Shown here: piece by piece, positions 44,099-54,550 of the stretch
Layout of the letters: each line of letters opens with the position of its first letter
Numbering within the stretch: position 1 is the stretch's first letter
From: Pogonophryne albipinna
Taxonomy: Eukaryota; Chordata; Actinopteri; Perciformes; Artedidraconidae
DNA length: 64,000 nucleotides
Assembly (NCBI GenBank): GCA_028583405.1
Contig: JAPTMU010000118.1
Location: 89,501 to 153,500 of the forward strand
Direction of reading: 5' to 3'
Notes under the pieces: generated by a model
Database searches by the model: none
What the model saw: only the letters and a program-made list of their open reading frames with translations
What the model was told of the DNA's origin: nothing
Made by a program: the position numbers and the translations under genes

Positions 44099-44249
44099 TA
44101 AAATGCAAATCAATTTGTATCTTTTATATAACGTCAATTTCTGGATTTTCTTTTTGATATTACTCTCACTGTTTATATAAACCTACCATTAAAATTACAG
44201 ACTTTTAATTTATTTGTAAGTGGGTAAACTTACTAAATCTGCAGGGGTA

Positions 44250-45015
44250 TGGCAAGCCGATTTAGCTTTTATTCATTTCTGGAGGATATCAGAAATTCAA
44301 TTGTAACTAGTTGTAATGTGTATTCTTGATATCAGAAATGCGATTTTAACTAGTGAGATTTGCATAGTTTTTCTCATTCATTTCAATGGGAGTTGGAATT
44401 TGAACTAGTTCAAATGCCAATTTCTGATATCAGTAATTCAATTGTTACTAGTTACAATTACATTTGAACTAGTACAAATACCAATTTCTGATATCAAGAA
44501 TTAAATTTGAACTAGTCCAAATGCCAATTGTTGATATCAGAAATACAATTTGAACTAGTTCAAAATCCTTTTTTGATACCAGGAATTCAATTGTAACTAG
44601 TTATAAATAGAAATTGAATTATAACTAACAATTGAATTCCTGATATCAACATTTGGCATTTCGACTAGTTGAAATTGAATTCCTGATCTCAAAAAAAGGA
44701 TTTTGAACTAGTTCAAATTGTATTTCTGATATCAACAATTTAATTAATGATATCAGAAATTGGCATTTGACTAGTTCAAATTCCAACTCCCATTGAAATG
44801 AATGAGAAAAACGATGCAATTCTCACTAGTTACAATTGAATTTCTGATATCAAGAATTTGCATTCTAACTAGTTAAAATTCAATTTTTGATATCAGAAAT
44901 AAACATTATTACTAGTAAGAATTGCATTTTTGATATCAAGAATTCGCATTCTTACTAGTAAGAATTGATTTTTTGATATCCTCCAGAAATGAATAAAAGC
45001 TAATTCGGCTTGCCA
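44250..45015. mobile_element. Palindromic MITE with alternating GATATC/ACTAGT every 21-22 bp
   Basis: TGGCAAGCCGA at 44250 is mirrored by TCGGCTTGCCA ending at 45015, with TA on both sides (44248-44249, 45016-45017). The next 30 bases (CTTTTATTCATTTCTGGAGG) are also inverted. In between, 12 exact GATATC and 15 exact ACTAGT hexamers occur. Successive sites are 21 or 22 bp apart, except for two mirror-placed 55-bp gaps (44349 to 44404 and 44770 to 44825) and the centre. Each ACTAGT tends to be flanked by TTTGAACTAGTTCAAA and each GATATC by TTTCTGATATCAGAAA, so units are palindromes themselves. The basic unit is about 43 bp. No coding capacity. TA duplication hints at a Tc1/mariner-type partner. 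Confidence 0.9.
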
Positions 45016-45274
45016 TAAATCCATGGATGAAAGTTTACATCTTGGAAAAACTGTGAACAAGGGAGCTAGTCATTTAACCGATTTACATTTATACAGCTTA
45101 GTGTGCATAGTGAGCAAAGTGGGTGCACAAAAATGGAGCTGTCATTATTAAAGTTTATGCCAGCCCCTTGTTTTGTTGTTCCACATATTGCTCCAACACT
45201 TCATGAGCTCTTTGATTAAAACATTATTTCTTGTTAGTTCAGTCCATATTTAAAAAAAACACAAGAATAAACAG

Positions 45275-45338
45275 TGAGTGAGTGAGTGCATAAATTAATT
45301 AGTTAGTGAGTGAGTGAGTGAGTGAGTGAGTGAGTGAA
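45275..45338 (+). repeat. (TGAG)n microsatellite
   Basis: Two TGAG blocks, 45275-45287 and 45306-45338, separated by AT-rich sequence; more GAGTGAGTG lies at 45503-45560. Confidence 0.85.
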
Positions 45339-45342
45339 TAAG

Positions 45343-45470
45343 CAAATGGTAAATGGACTGTATTTATATAGCGCTTTATCCAGTCTTAACAACTCCTCAA
45401 AGCGCCTTACATCCTACCAGTCATCATTCACCCATTCACAGCTCTGAACGCTCAACATTCAAACACTGTT
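45343..45470 (-). repeat. SINE/LINE-type 3' end
   Basis: GGTAAATGGACTGTATTTAT, ATAGCGCTTTATCCAGTC and CTCAAAGCGCCTTACA form a repeat that is very common in fish genomes and usually represents the tail of a SINE. Orientation is inferred. Confidence 0.5.
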
Positions 45471-45784
45471 TATACATCGAGATGTTGACTACCCCCAGCC
45501 ACAGTGAGTGAGTGAATGGAGGAGTGAGAGTGTGTGGGTGTATCTCATTGAGCGAGTGAGAACATAAAAATATTGATTAAGTGGTTTTTTCTCATATTTC
45601 TTGTAAACATGTGCCCTCCTGTTTTCAGAGAAACCAGCCGGAACACAAAGCTCTTCTGGAGCAAAGCGCAGAAACACACTCTGTCACACACAAAGCAACT
45701 GAATACTCTTTGGTAGCTGAAGTGGAGGAGACAAACAGATCGATGTGGGTGGTGACATCCATTAACACATCAACAGTGGGAAGG

Positions 45785-45903
<119 letters not shown>

Positions 45904-45914
45904 GGAGTGTCTCT

Positions 45915-46226
45915 GGCCCTTTCTCATTTATCTAACTCCCCTCCTCGACTCCCCTCCTCGACTCCTATCCTCGAGACTTAGTCCCGCCCACAGGAGATGC
46001 GAGCCGAGGAGCCGAGGAGGGGAACCGAGGAGAGAGGAGGGGAAGCAGCAGGCGGTTAGAGAAATGAGAACTCCTCTCCTCTGAGCGGTCATTTTAAAGA
46101 GACATCCATTAATGATGAGGCACAGCAGCCCTCTGTCTGATGGACAGATGTGTTCATGACCACTTATATATTTACTTTGATTCATTCACAGTGCGGTATA
46201 ATGAGACAATAACAGGCTACAGATGC

Positions 46227-46288
<62 letters not shown>

Positions 46289-47068
46289 GTATATATTTAT
46301 ATACATATATATACAATTTCAGAATCAAACAGAGCACTCTCATAATAACGTAGCACTATCAGAGACTGGATATATCCCCCCCCCTCTCTCTGGTCGCTAC
46401 AATGAGAAAAATAAATTACTGGCCAAAAGTTTTAATTTATAAGTATTAAAAGTAAGCAGAGGACACCAAACCAACTGAGACCTGTCTGTCCGCTGCATCT
46501 ACGCACACACTGTACCACACACACGCACCTACAGCTAACAGCCGTTGTGTATTTTATTATGTGAAGCAATAAATGGTTTTAGAAAAATATGGACTCTTTG
46601 TTTGTAGATATCTACTAAACTACAGCAAATAAAGAGAGTAGGCCTGTTATACTGAGTGATATATATTATACACACTGCTCTGCTTTCTGCACGGACATCA
46701 CAGCTGTTCTCTCTGGAAACATTGCGTCGAGATGAAAGCAGTTAATAAAATAATATCCAGGGGATGCATGCAGAGCTGTCATTGGCTGAGATAAGTCCGG
46801 CCGTGCGTCACGACTCTTTGAAACATCTCTGTTGTCGGAAATGCATCCATGAAGGAGCCGTGGAGGACCGTGGAGGACCCATCAGTGTATCCTCGGTTAG
46901 AGCTCCTCCAGAGAGCCTCCTCGATGCTCGATGCTCGGTCCTCGAAGTGCATTTAGAGAAATGAGATGTCCTTCAACATGGCGCGCTGAAATTCATTTCC
47001 GGGTCACGACCGGAGGACCGAGGAGTCGAGGAGTCGAGGAGGGGGATTTGATGAAATGAGAAAGGGCC
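45915..47068. mobile_element. GGCCC-ended MITE, copy 2 (1154 bp)
   Basis: Ends GGCCCTTTCTCATTT and AAATGAGAAAGGGCC; flanked by TCT at 45912-45914 and 47069-47071. It aligns end to end with 12416-13547. In a 170-base stretch near the right end that I compared by eye (46845-47010 against 13320-13490) only a handful of substitutions were seen. Differences include an extra GAGGAGGGG near 46015 and a short insertion TATATATTTA near 46166. No transposase. Confidence 0.9.
46229..46315 (+). repeat. (CA)n followed by AT palindrome
   Basis: Same composite microsatellite as 12714-12786, slightly longer here (about 23 CA units and more TA steps). Confidence 0.95.
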
Positions 47069-47071
47069 TCT

Positions 47072-47635
47072 GAGTGTGTGTATGTCTGATGTCTCATATG
47101 CATCCTTGTTTACAGTACATTCGATTGGTACAAGTGAGTGTTATTCTCGTGATGTATTAGTACTGTGTCTGTCTTTCTTTTAACAAAAACAAAGCCTCTT
47201 CCTTTTCCTACTTTACTGTTTTCAAACACTGATACTACTGTTTTGTTTTCTTTACAGTGATATTGACTGAAGAACAGAGATACGGTAAAATCTGATATGC
47301 AGCGAGTCTGCCTAGATGCTAATTTGTTTTCGGTTGCAAACAAATTCCTTGTCATCCAAAAGAGCATTTTCAGTCAATAAAAACTGTCTCTCGAGAAAAA
47401 GTAAACCGAAAGGATGTTTTATACTAAACAGATTCCCTACAGAGTTTAAGAAACGCTGATATGTCTAACAAAATGTATTGCTGCCAGATCATCTTTTTGT
47501 TATCTTTTCTATCCGTTCTATTTCTTTAAAACGCTTGATTTGTTGTTGTTTTGTACACCTAAAATGCTTCCCTGCGTGTTTAAAAAGAAAGACTTGTGAA
47601 AGTTATTAGCTGCACACATGGGCGCGCCAGGATTA
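47072..47635. other. No gene seen
   Basis: AT-rich. The short minus-strand open frame at 47110-47367 resembles nothing known to me. Confidence 0.5.
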
Positions 47636-47637
47636 TG

Positions 47638-47895
47638 TTGGGTAACACTTTATTTTGATAGTCCATAGTTAACACTCTATAAGTCATCAGTTGACATTTA
47701 GTAGCATGTCAACAGTGCATCAGTTGACATGTATCAGTTGACATTCAACAGCACCGTTCAAACCGACAAGTAACTAAGCATTAGTTGACGATCAACAGAT
47801 AAGCAACTAATGTTTTGTTGACTATTACATTAAGCATTAGTTGATGATCAACAGATAAGCAACTAAAGTTACAATTACAAGTGTGCTGTAATCTA
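47638..47895. mobile_element. DNA-element fragment with GTTGA/TCAAC arrays
   Basis: Starts GGGTAACACTTTATTTTGAT, a terminus seen in a widespread fish DNA-element family, followed by many CAGTTGACAT and CAACAGATAAGCAACTAA repeats. AAGCATTAGTTGA(C/T)GATCA occurs twice (47775 and 47833). The right end was not found. Confidence 0.55.
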
Positions 47896-47929
47896 CAAAA
47901 ATAAGGTTTTCACATAGCAGCTCAGTGTT

Positions 47930-48900
47930 TCCCTAGGTTGACTGCTTTGGGGGGGCGAATAGGCCGGGAGATAACTTTTCAGATTATTCCGACATCATGT
48001 GAATGCAGCACAAAGCCGATGGCATTTACACTGCCTAGCAGCTACGGACCTTCCCTTACTCATAGTTCTTGGGCATATTTAAACTGTTAGTGGCGAAGCG
48101 CAGCCAGAGAGTACCCGCAGCCAATCAGTAAACAGAGTCCTGACATGTTGACCTATGTTACAAATAATTTCTTCTTGCCTGAAACACATGAACACGCCAC
48201 AGAAAAATGTCATCATTGTGGCGATCTGCACTTCGCTGCTGCCTGATGTGAACTTGGCATAACAGAGCAGCTGTTATTGGTATTGACAGCAACAAGTTAG
48301 TGGACTGCAGATCGTTTGAATGCCGCCTCTCACGTCCGCACACACGGGGTGTGTGTAAAGCTCTGCCCTCGGTGAAACAGAGATCAGAGGAGAGGAGAGA
48401 AACTAGCGTGACAGAACATGACAGCAGAACGCAGTAAGACTCTCACTAAGCTGATATGAAACCAAACTCCCGATTATGTTCTGCCACTGCATCGATGCAG
48501 AATCGTACATCGCGATGCATCTTATAAATCGAGAAATGTCCACACCTCTAATGCTCATCTACTATGGCTGTTTGAGCTGAACCTGTAATGAATAATGAAA
48601 TATAAATAATGTTCTCACCAGTTTTTACCACCAATATGTTTTTAACCAATAAATAGCAAATTATCTAACTAGATTTGCACACTGCGCATACAGGCACACT
48701 ACCTAGTACCTACTATAAAATACAACACATGTTCTAAAACAAACGGGAAGTCACACACATTCATCCAAGTTGTAGTCCCTTTTCAAGAGAAAATATGAGA
48801 AACACTATGGCTCACCCTGCAACTAAGACACTGCACACAATACACACCACAACAATTCTCGGGGGGGCATAACATTTATTGACATTAATGTATTCTTTAT
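47930..48900. repeat. Degraded DNA-element sequence
   Basis: CACTGCATCGATGCAGAATC and GTACATCGCGATGCATC near 48487-48522 are palindromic stretches typical of hAT element bodies, and G-rich blocks (47947, 48859) resemble hAT subterminal sequence. No pair of ends could be matched. Confidence 0.4.
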
Positions 48901-48905
48901 TTTTC

Positions 48906-49010
48906 AGCGTCTTCCATCTCAGATGTGGTGAGAAGATATCGGCGTGTCCTTAAACTGGTGCAGAGAGGCTTCAGGATGACCAAAGCTTTAGCAATAGCAA
49001 CTCCAAGCTA
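48906..49010 (+). pseudogene. Exon-like fragment with splice acceptor
   Basis: After TTCTTTATTTTTCAG, a good polypyrimidine tract and acceptor, the frame reads SISDVVRRYRRVLKLVQRGF then RMTKALAIATPSY. The helix-rich pattern, with an MTKA-type second helix, resembles the small helix-turn-helix region found in CCDC106-like and other transposon-associated fish proteins. The frame then degenerates. It may be a captured or transposon exon rather than a host exon; no donor site follows. Confidence 0.4.
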
Positions 49011-49094
49011 CCCCCTGGTGCCGCCCCTGGCTGCACACTGAGGAAGGTACTGAAAAATGTGTGTGTGTAACCCTTAAAAATAATAAATATTAAG

Positions 49095-49160
49095 CAGGAT
49101 AAGACAATACTTTATTGATCCCAAAATTGTGAATTGTAATAATTCTGCGTGGATCGTATC
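49095..49160 (-). repeat. LINE-type 3' end, minus strand
   Basis: AAGACAATACTTTATTGATC followed by CCAAAATTGTG is the complement of a common LINE 3' end (GGGATCAATAAAGT). Confidence 0.5.
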
Positions 49161-49317
49161 TTTGAAAAATGGATTGCCAACACTTTCAATAAGATATTAC
49201 TGACACAGGCTACATGTTGCTACAATTGAAATCAAATCAAATTAATTGTTAGGCCTTTAAACCCCTTTTTGTTAAAGTTAGAGAATTATATTAGTCATGC
49301 TCAGATGATACAAATTT

Positions 49318-49560
49318 AAAGAGGACACATTATGCTCATTCCCAGGTTCATATTTGTATTTTGTGACATGTCTCCATGCTTTAATGTTCAAAAAGGTCTT
49401 TATGTTTCTCATACAGCCTGTCTTTTCACCCTTTGTCTGAAACAAGAGACCAGTCTGCTCTGATTGGTTAGCCCCTTATCCCATCACTTTCAATGTGTTG
49501 GAGAGCTAGCCAATAGAAGCGAGAGTGTTACATAGAGATGTCACTATGTCACAGAGGTAA
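49318..49560 (+). mobile_element. Family F DNA-element fragment
   Basis: GACACATTATGCTCATTCCC, CAGGTTCATATTTGTATTTT, CCTTTGTCTGAAACAAGAGA and CAGTCTGCTCTGATTGGTTA match the skeleton at 22475-22740. It is interrupted at its right end by the hAT element at 49580. Confidence 0.65.
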
Positions 49561-49579
49561 ACAAAGGAGTCCAATGGAG

Positions 49580-50467
49580 CAGCGGCGCCGGATTCATTTC
49601 AGAAGTGGGGGGGGCAAAAAGTGCGTGTATGTGACGTACTTGCCAACCCTCCCGATTTTCGCGGGAGACTCCCGATTTCTTCCCGGGGTCATATGTATCC
49701 CGCATTTCTCCCGATTTCTGACAAAGCTGTCATCTCCACATTTGGATTTGATGGATATCCATCGATCTGATTGATTATTAGCGGAGCAAATGATCAAAGT
49801 AGTAACGGAGGGAAAATATTTTCGTTTGGATTACTGGTCTGGGGGAAGCTCGCGAGTGTGTGTGTGTGTGTGTACGTGTGTGTGTTTGTGTATTTTTGCG
49901 TTTGTGTGTATTGTGTTTGTTTCCCGGGGAAAACACTCACGAGAAACACCGGCTGTTGTTATGTCTGCTGTGACGTAAAGTTACTCCGTTCTCCGCTTGT
50001 AATTATGCCGTTACAAGCTTCAAAGTTGTATTTGTCATCTGAATTTGCCGAAACAAGTATAATATTCTGAAAGCCAAGACTTTGTTTATTTGAAATCAGA
50101 TGAAAACAAACTGTAACGGACCCTGCCGTGTTATCTATGATTACTATACTCCTTACATTCATAATTTCAGCCGGAGGGAGGGGAGGCGGCGCTGGGGAAG
50201 AGCAGAGTGGCGAGTGAGAGCTGTCATCTTCCCTTTACAAGCTTCAAAAATGCCTGTAGCTAATGAGATTGAATATAACAATCAAACATAATAAAATATA
50301 CACAGCTAGATCAGATGGCGTTCCTTTTAGATGCGACTTTAGAGTAGAGGGGAATTATTGAGATGAATACAGTGTTCCGCGGCATCCACTGCTGCGAAAA
50401 TGTGGGGCAGGGCTGTAAAGTGGGGGGGGGCAATGGCCCCCTGGCCCCCCTGCTTCCGGCGCCCTTG
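49580..50467. mobile_element. Complete non-autonomous hAT element (888 bp)
   Basis: Perfect 8-bp target duplications CAATGGAG at 49572-49579 and 50468-50475. Ends are CAGCGGCGCCGGA and the complement CAAGGGCGCCGGA. G-rich subterminal blocks (GTGGGGGGGGCAAAA and complement) follow. The interior has CCCGATTTCTCCCGATTTC-type duplications near 49660-49720 and a short GT run at 49856-49920. No transposase. It is inserted in or beside the family F fragment. Confidence 0.93.
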
Positions 50468-50475
50468 CAATGGAG

Positions 50476-51600
50476 GCAAGGGGGGGGGGGGGAGGGGTGT
50501 GCGAGAGAAAATCCCTCTGCTGCGAACTAAGGGATTATTAGCCTTTGCACACCATTCACATCCACAAAAACCTATATAACACACTACAGGAGCTACAAAA
50601 ACAATAACAGGGCCTCTTTTAGCAATCACTATTACGTTTTTGACCGGACATTAACCGAGGTTCCACTTGTTGAATGCAAACCCTTCGAACACTCATCCAC
50701 TTTTTCAACATGTACACTATTACACCACACATATACAGAACATTTGCACTGAGCATAATTCCCACTATAAAGCATTATTGAACTGAACTTGAATAATTGA
50801 GCCGCATAAGCGCATAATAGTGCGCTTCAGATGAGGAGGTGAGGCCCCTCATAACTGCATGAACCCGTATGGCACAATACAACTCAGACTGGCTTACCTG
50901 TAAGTCAATCAAGTGGCAAATGCCATAGTAAGGATGGATGATTTTTTTTTTCAATGCCATGCGATCTACCCACCTTTGCGATCGACCGGTCGATGTCAAA
51001 GTAATGACAGTGTGCACATATTTCTGCCTATACATGCTCTGACAGAACAGTGTGAGATGACATGACGGCTGTCAGCGCCCGCCGCGTCCAACTTCACTTC
51101 AGACTTTCCTCGCACGGCGCAACCTGGAAAGATTCTCTGAAACATTCTCTGGCCTTCACGCTCTGCTGGCTACCGCTTGACATTTGGGTGGTAAAAAAGC
51201 AATTCGGGAGCATTGATTTGAGAGAAAGGGCTGGCGGCTGGGAAAAGAGGAAAATCGATGGCCGCTACGGAGACGGGGGCAGGTACACAGGTATGCTGCA
51301 GTTTCTCGACAACAAAAGGCCAATGTAAGAAAAGAGAGCTCAGTGACACGCAGTAAGCTGGAAATCATACGCTGCTACTACGATTCCCACTGAGAGTAAA
51401 GTGTGTGTGTTGCTTTTTCTGTGGGGTTCCTGAACTCTATGTCAGATGTCTTTCATTGCTTCTGTATCTCACACTGACTGATAAGACACATTTCTTTTGA
51501 TCAGCAACAGCTAATTAATCTAATTTAAAGTCCGCACTGAGAGCAAAATGAGGATGCTTGTTCTCTGGTTTGTCTCTGTTAATGCGGGCGCTGACCTCAC
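50476..51600. other. No gene seen
   Basis: Includes a G run (50480-50491). CGATCGACCGGTCGATG at 50979-50996 is a short palindrome-like stretch of the kind found in hAT element interiors. No gene. Confidence 0.5.
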
Positions 51601-51603
51601 TAA

Positions 51604-52200
51604 TGGCGCATTTCCACTGCAGCGGGTAGCCCCGTCTAAGCGTCCTTAATCATCCTCAAGCGGCCAGGCCAGTTTTTGGTGGCCTTTCCATATAGCGTAG
51701 CACCGGCTAGCGGGTACTTTTTCCCTCTTTTTCCGGCCCCATAGAATCGTGGTTCTATCAGGCCAGGGCCAGGGCTGAACTAGTGACGTCAACACTCTCG
51801 ACTGCTGATTCCAGAGAGAATCGTCACAAGATCGCGCGCAAGATCATCCCTAGCGTCGCATATATATCTAGAAGCAAGCTTGCAGCATTTTTATACACAG
51901 CATTTTTGTAAACGGAGGAGCTACAAAAATGGCAACGTCAAAGAAAAGCACACCGTGGTCGACGAGGAGGTGACGACGTTCCTACATCTCATTGGGGATG
52001 ATCAAATCCAGCGGGAGCTCGACGGAACAACTCGAAATGTGAAGCCGATCGCCCCGCCTACACTGCGTTGCTACCCCAGGTCCTAAACTGTAATGGAAAT
52101 GCGCCACGGCCTCGGACGGCCAGCGAGGCAGCCCGAGGCCTGAGCGAGGACGCTTAGGGACGCTTAAACGGGGCTACCCCGCTGCAGTGGAAATGTGCCA
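51604..52200 (+). mobile_element. PIF/Harbinger-type MITE (597 bp)
   Basis: TAA flanks both ends (51601-51603, 52201-52203), the TWA duplication of PIF/Harbinger elements. The ends TGGCGCATTTCCACTGCAGC and the complement TGGCACATTTCCACTGCAGC continue as a longer inverted repeat through GGGTAGCCCCGT and AAGCGTCC. It keeps the beginning of the Myb/SANT-like accessory gene. Confidence 0.92.
51929..52050 (+). pseudogene. Harbinger Myb/SANT-like protein start, frameshifted
   Basis: ATG at 51929 reads MATSKKSTPWSTRR and stops at 51971. Shifting one base, the sequence from about 51960 reads EEVTTFLHLIGDDQIQRELD then GTTRNVK. A W-(S/T)-x-EEV-x-x-(F/L)-L-x-(L/I)-x-GD-x-x-(I/V)-Q-x-(E/K)-LD-x-x-x-RN pattern is that of the Myb/SANT/trihelix-like protein that PIF/Harbinger elements encode next to their transposase. 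Only about 40 residues survive, and a single-base indel next to the first conserved tryptophan breaks the frame. It fits the TAA duplication and supports the family call. Confidence 0.75.
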
Positions 52201-52203
52201 TAA

Positions 52204-53290
52204 CACTGTGCATTAACTGACAAATGAGCTGTGTCTCACTGCTGCGTCTGATATCCTGATTTCAACGAAATCATATGGATTATTCCAGGCCAACCCTCTT
52301 CTTAACAAACTTTCACAAACTAAAAACTATTTAATTCCTCTGATCTGCTCTGCTCTCTCATAATCTTTATGGGGTACAAAAACGCTCTGTTCGGCCTCAT
52401 TAAACTAGGTGTATCAAACCTTGATCACACAGGCGACCTCTATTTTCATTTAACTTCTGCAGAACCCCAAGTTATTTTCAAAACATTTTATAAACATAAA
52501 AATAAATGTGTGTTGAGGAAAATATTTTCCTAGGCCAATACCTTTGACCCAGTTGATCATGTTCTACTCCCCTCGCTGAGCACAGGTCTGTGGGAGGAGC
52601 TGTGTAACTTCGTTGTTGCAGCAAATGTCTTTGTTCATTCTGCCATCAAGTTCCAGCTCTCCTGTGTTCTCATTGTGTTTCGAGTCCTTGCAGAAGTTTC
52701 CATTACAAAGTGAACGAAAGTTGATTTGATGGAGGTGAAACTTGGGGAATGGCAGTTATGGCAAACAAGGTATGGTTATGGTAGGTTACCTGGAATACTA
52801 CATTTGAGAGCCACACAATTAGACTTACTATTTACTGAGTTGTCGTTAGGAGTTATATAATGAGCTGCTTTTGATTTCTCCAATATTCATGTTATTTTTC
52901 AGGAATTATGGAGCTCCATGTAGCCCTTTATTCAATTCCTAAAACAAACTGACTGCACCAATAACAATAAAGTTATCTCATAGTGAGTGAATTAAATACA
53001 AATTAAAACTGATTCGACATTTATTACATTCCATATTTATCAATTATGCCGCTCTATTAGATTTTATATATACGAGATGTACTGTATATTTGTTGACTGA
53101 ACCATACAAAGTGCCATATGTTGGACCAACATTCAGATGTTTAAAAGGAAAACTCTGTTTAATTGCAACTTCTTATTTTAGCCATGGTTTTTATCGTATA
53201 TGATCAGGTTTGACAAACCTTTTTGGAATGGGAAAAAAAGGCAAATGGTAAAATGATGTTCCAAACTGCCTGTGATAAACATCCATTACA
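52204..53290. other. No gene; short LINE reverse-transcriptase scrap at 52540-52575
   Basis: CCTTTGACCCAGTTGATCAT followed by GTTCTACTCCC encodes FDPVDHVLL, resembling motif A of CR1/L2-type LINEs (FDTVDH). It is too short to be certain. The rest is AT-rich and featureless. Confidence 0.4.
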
Positions 53291-53296
53291 GTTAAA

Positions 53297-53676
53297 GGTA
53301 CGGTATGTAAGTTTGAGAAACCGGCTCGAGATCGCTAGAATTTGAAAATACACGACCGGAGAAAATCTGCCACTTCCTTACAGAGCCCCTCCTCCAACAC
53401 ACACGAACGCGCAAATGACCAATGAGGGCACGAGATAAGTTTGTGCACAGATGGAAGGCTGACAGGCAGGTAGGCCATCCAGTTATTTTAGCCAGGCCGG
53501 CTAAAATGTGTGGTCGTGCTTTTTACAGTATTACGGCTTCCACAGAAGACGTTTTTTAATGGATTTTTTGTCAAAGCACTTCAGATATTCATTGCTATCG
53601 GGATGTTAAGAGCATTCCATGGAATATAACAAAAAGTGTATCTCGAGCCGGTTTCTCAAACTTACATACCCCACCT
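53297..53676. mobile_element. TTAA-type MITE (380 bp)
   Basis: Inverted ends of about 37 bp: AGGTACGGTATGTAAGTTTG and the complement AGGTGGGGTATGTAAGTTTG, both continuing AGAAACCGGCTCGAGAT. TTAA precedes the left end (53293-53296) and TTAG follows the right (53677-53680), a one-base-decayed TTAA duplication, as for Kolobok or piggyBac-type elements. Confidence 0.82.
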
Positions 53677-53680
53677 TTAG

Positions 53681-54353
53681 CAAAGCCTCTTTTTGATTCA
53701 ACGTTGACCTACTGTACCTGCTGTAATTGTGCTCGCACAATTTTACTATAAAATGGGGCATCATTGACATTTCAGGTGCACTCACTTTTAATTTGACCCC
53801 CATAGAATGTGGTTTGGATCAAAACAGCAGAGCAAACCAACAAAATAGATATTTTTCAGCATGAAATTAGATGATTTTTCCTGTAATAACTGTAATTACT
53901 AGTAGCAAGCCTGATAAGGATGAGGTAAGGCTTCTTGCTGCAGATTCGCTGTTTGGACTGAATAATAAATGAAAAGCAGAGATGAAAGGGACCGTGGGTC
54001 GCCCCCTGCACGCTGACACCCTCTCGGCATCCTCTGAGGAGAACAAGAGCATTCTGGGGGAATAAACAGGTTTTTTAAAGATAAACAAATATTCATGCTT
54101 CCCCTATGGTGTGACGTAGCAGGAGCTGTAAACAGAGAGAACACTAGTAAAGAGTGACATTATAGAAAAACCTGTGCAAAATTATCCGCCACATGAACCT
54201 GGTAAGATTTTAATGCAAATTGTTGCCTAACAAGCTGAAAATACAAGCTTATATGTCCCATCCCCACTAATTGACACAGTATATGTAATTTACCGTGTTG
54301 AGTACCTATTTTTACTAGACAAATGTCCCTTTTCGCCTCGAGGGGGTTCTGTG
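53681..54353. other. No gene seen
   Basis: AT-rich, nothing recognised. Confidence 0.5.
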
Positions 54354-54432
54354 ATCACCATCAATCAGAGTGATGGCGGAGCATTGCTGAAGTCTCTGGG
54401 GATGTTTTACTATCACTCTGATTGATGATGAT
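54354..54432. other. Hairpin-forming inverted repeat
   Basis: ATCACCATCAATCAGAGTGA and TGG on the left (54354-54376) pair with 54410-54432 with two mismatches over 23 bp; the loop is 33 nt. It could be a short MITE remnant or an expressed hairpin; nothing else supports a microRNA. Confidence 0.6.
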
Positions 54433-54550
54433 TAAAAGAAATGACCAAAATGTTTGGAAATATTCTTGTATGCTTTTTCCCCTGAGTCAGATGGGAAGAT
54501 CTATATAATTTCCATGTGAGTGTTCAGCACAGACATTGATTTAAGCTAAG

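Larger units (their letters stand above)
42996..44249. mobile_element. Tc1-like element, interrupted
   Basis: The left inverted repeat starts CAGTAGAGGGAATAAGTATT after a TA. It shares CCCCTGCAGAT, AGTTTACCCACTTACAAATA and TTTTAATGGTAGG-like blocks with the complement of 44183-44247. The right repeat stops at CTGCAGGGG, 18-20 bp short of its expected end, where the palindromic element begins. No transposase remains; the interior holds an L1-like fragment. Confidence 0.8.

Noticed and set aside
44250..45015. CRISPR-like regular repeats
   Set aside because: Spacing is regular, but the units are palindromic hexamers in related spacers inside a TIR element of a vertebrate genome; there are no unique spacers or cas genes.
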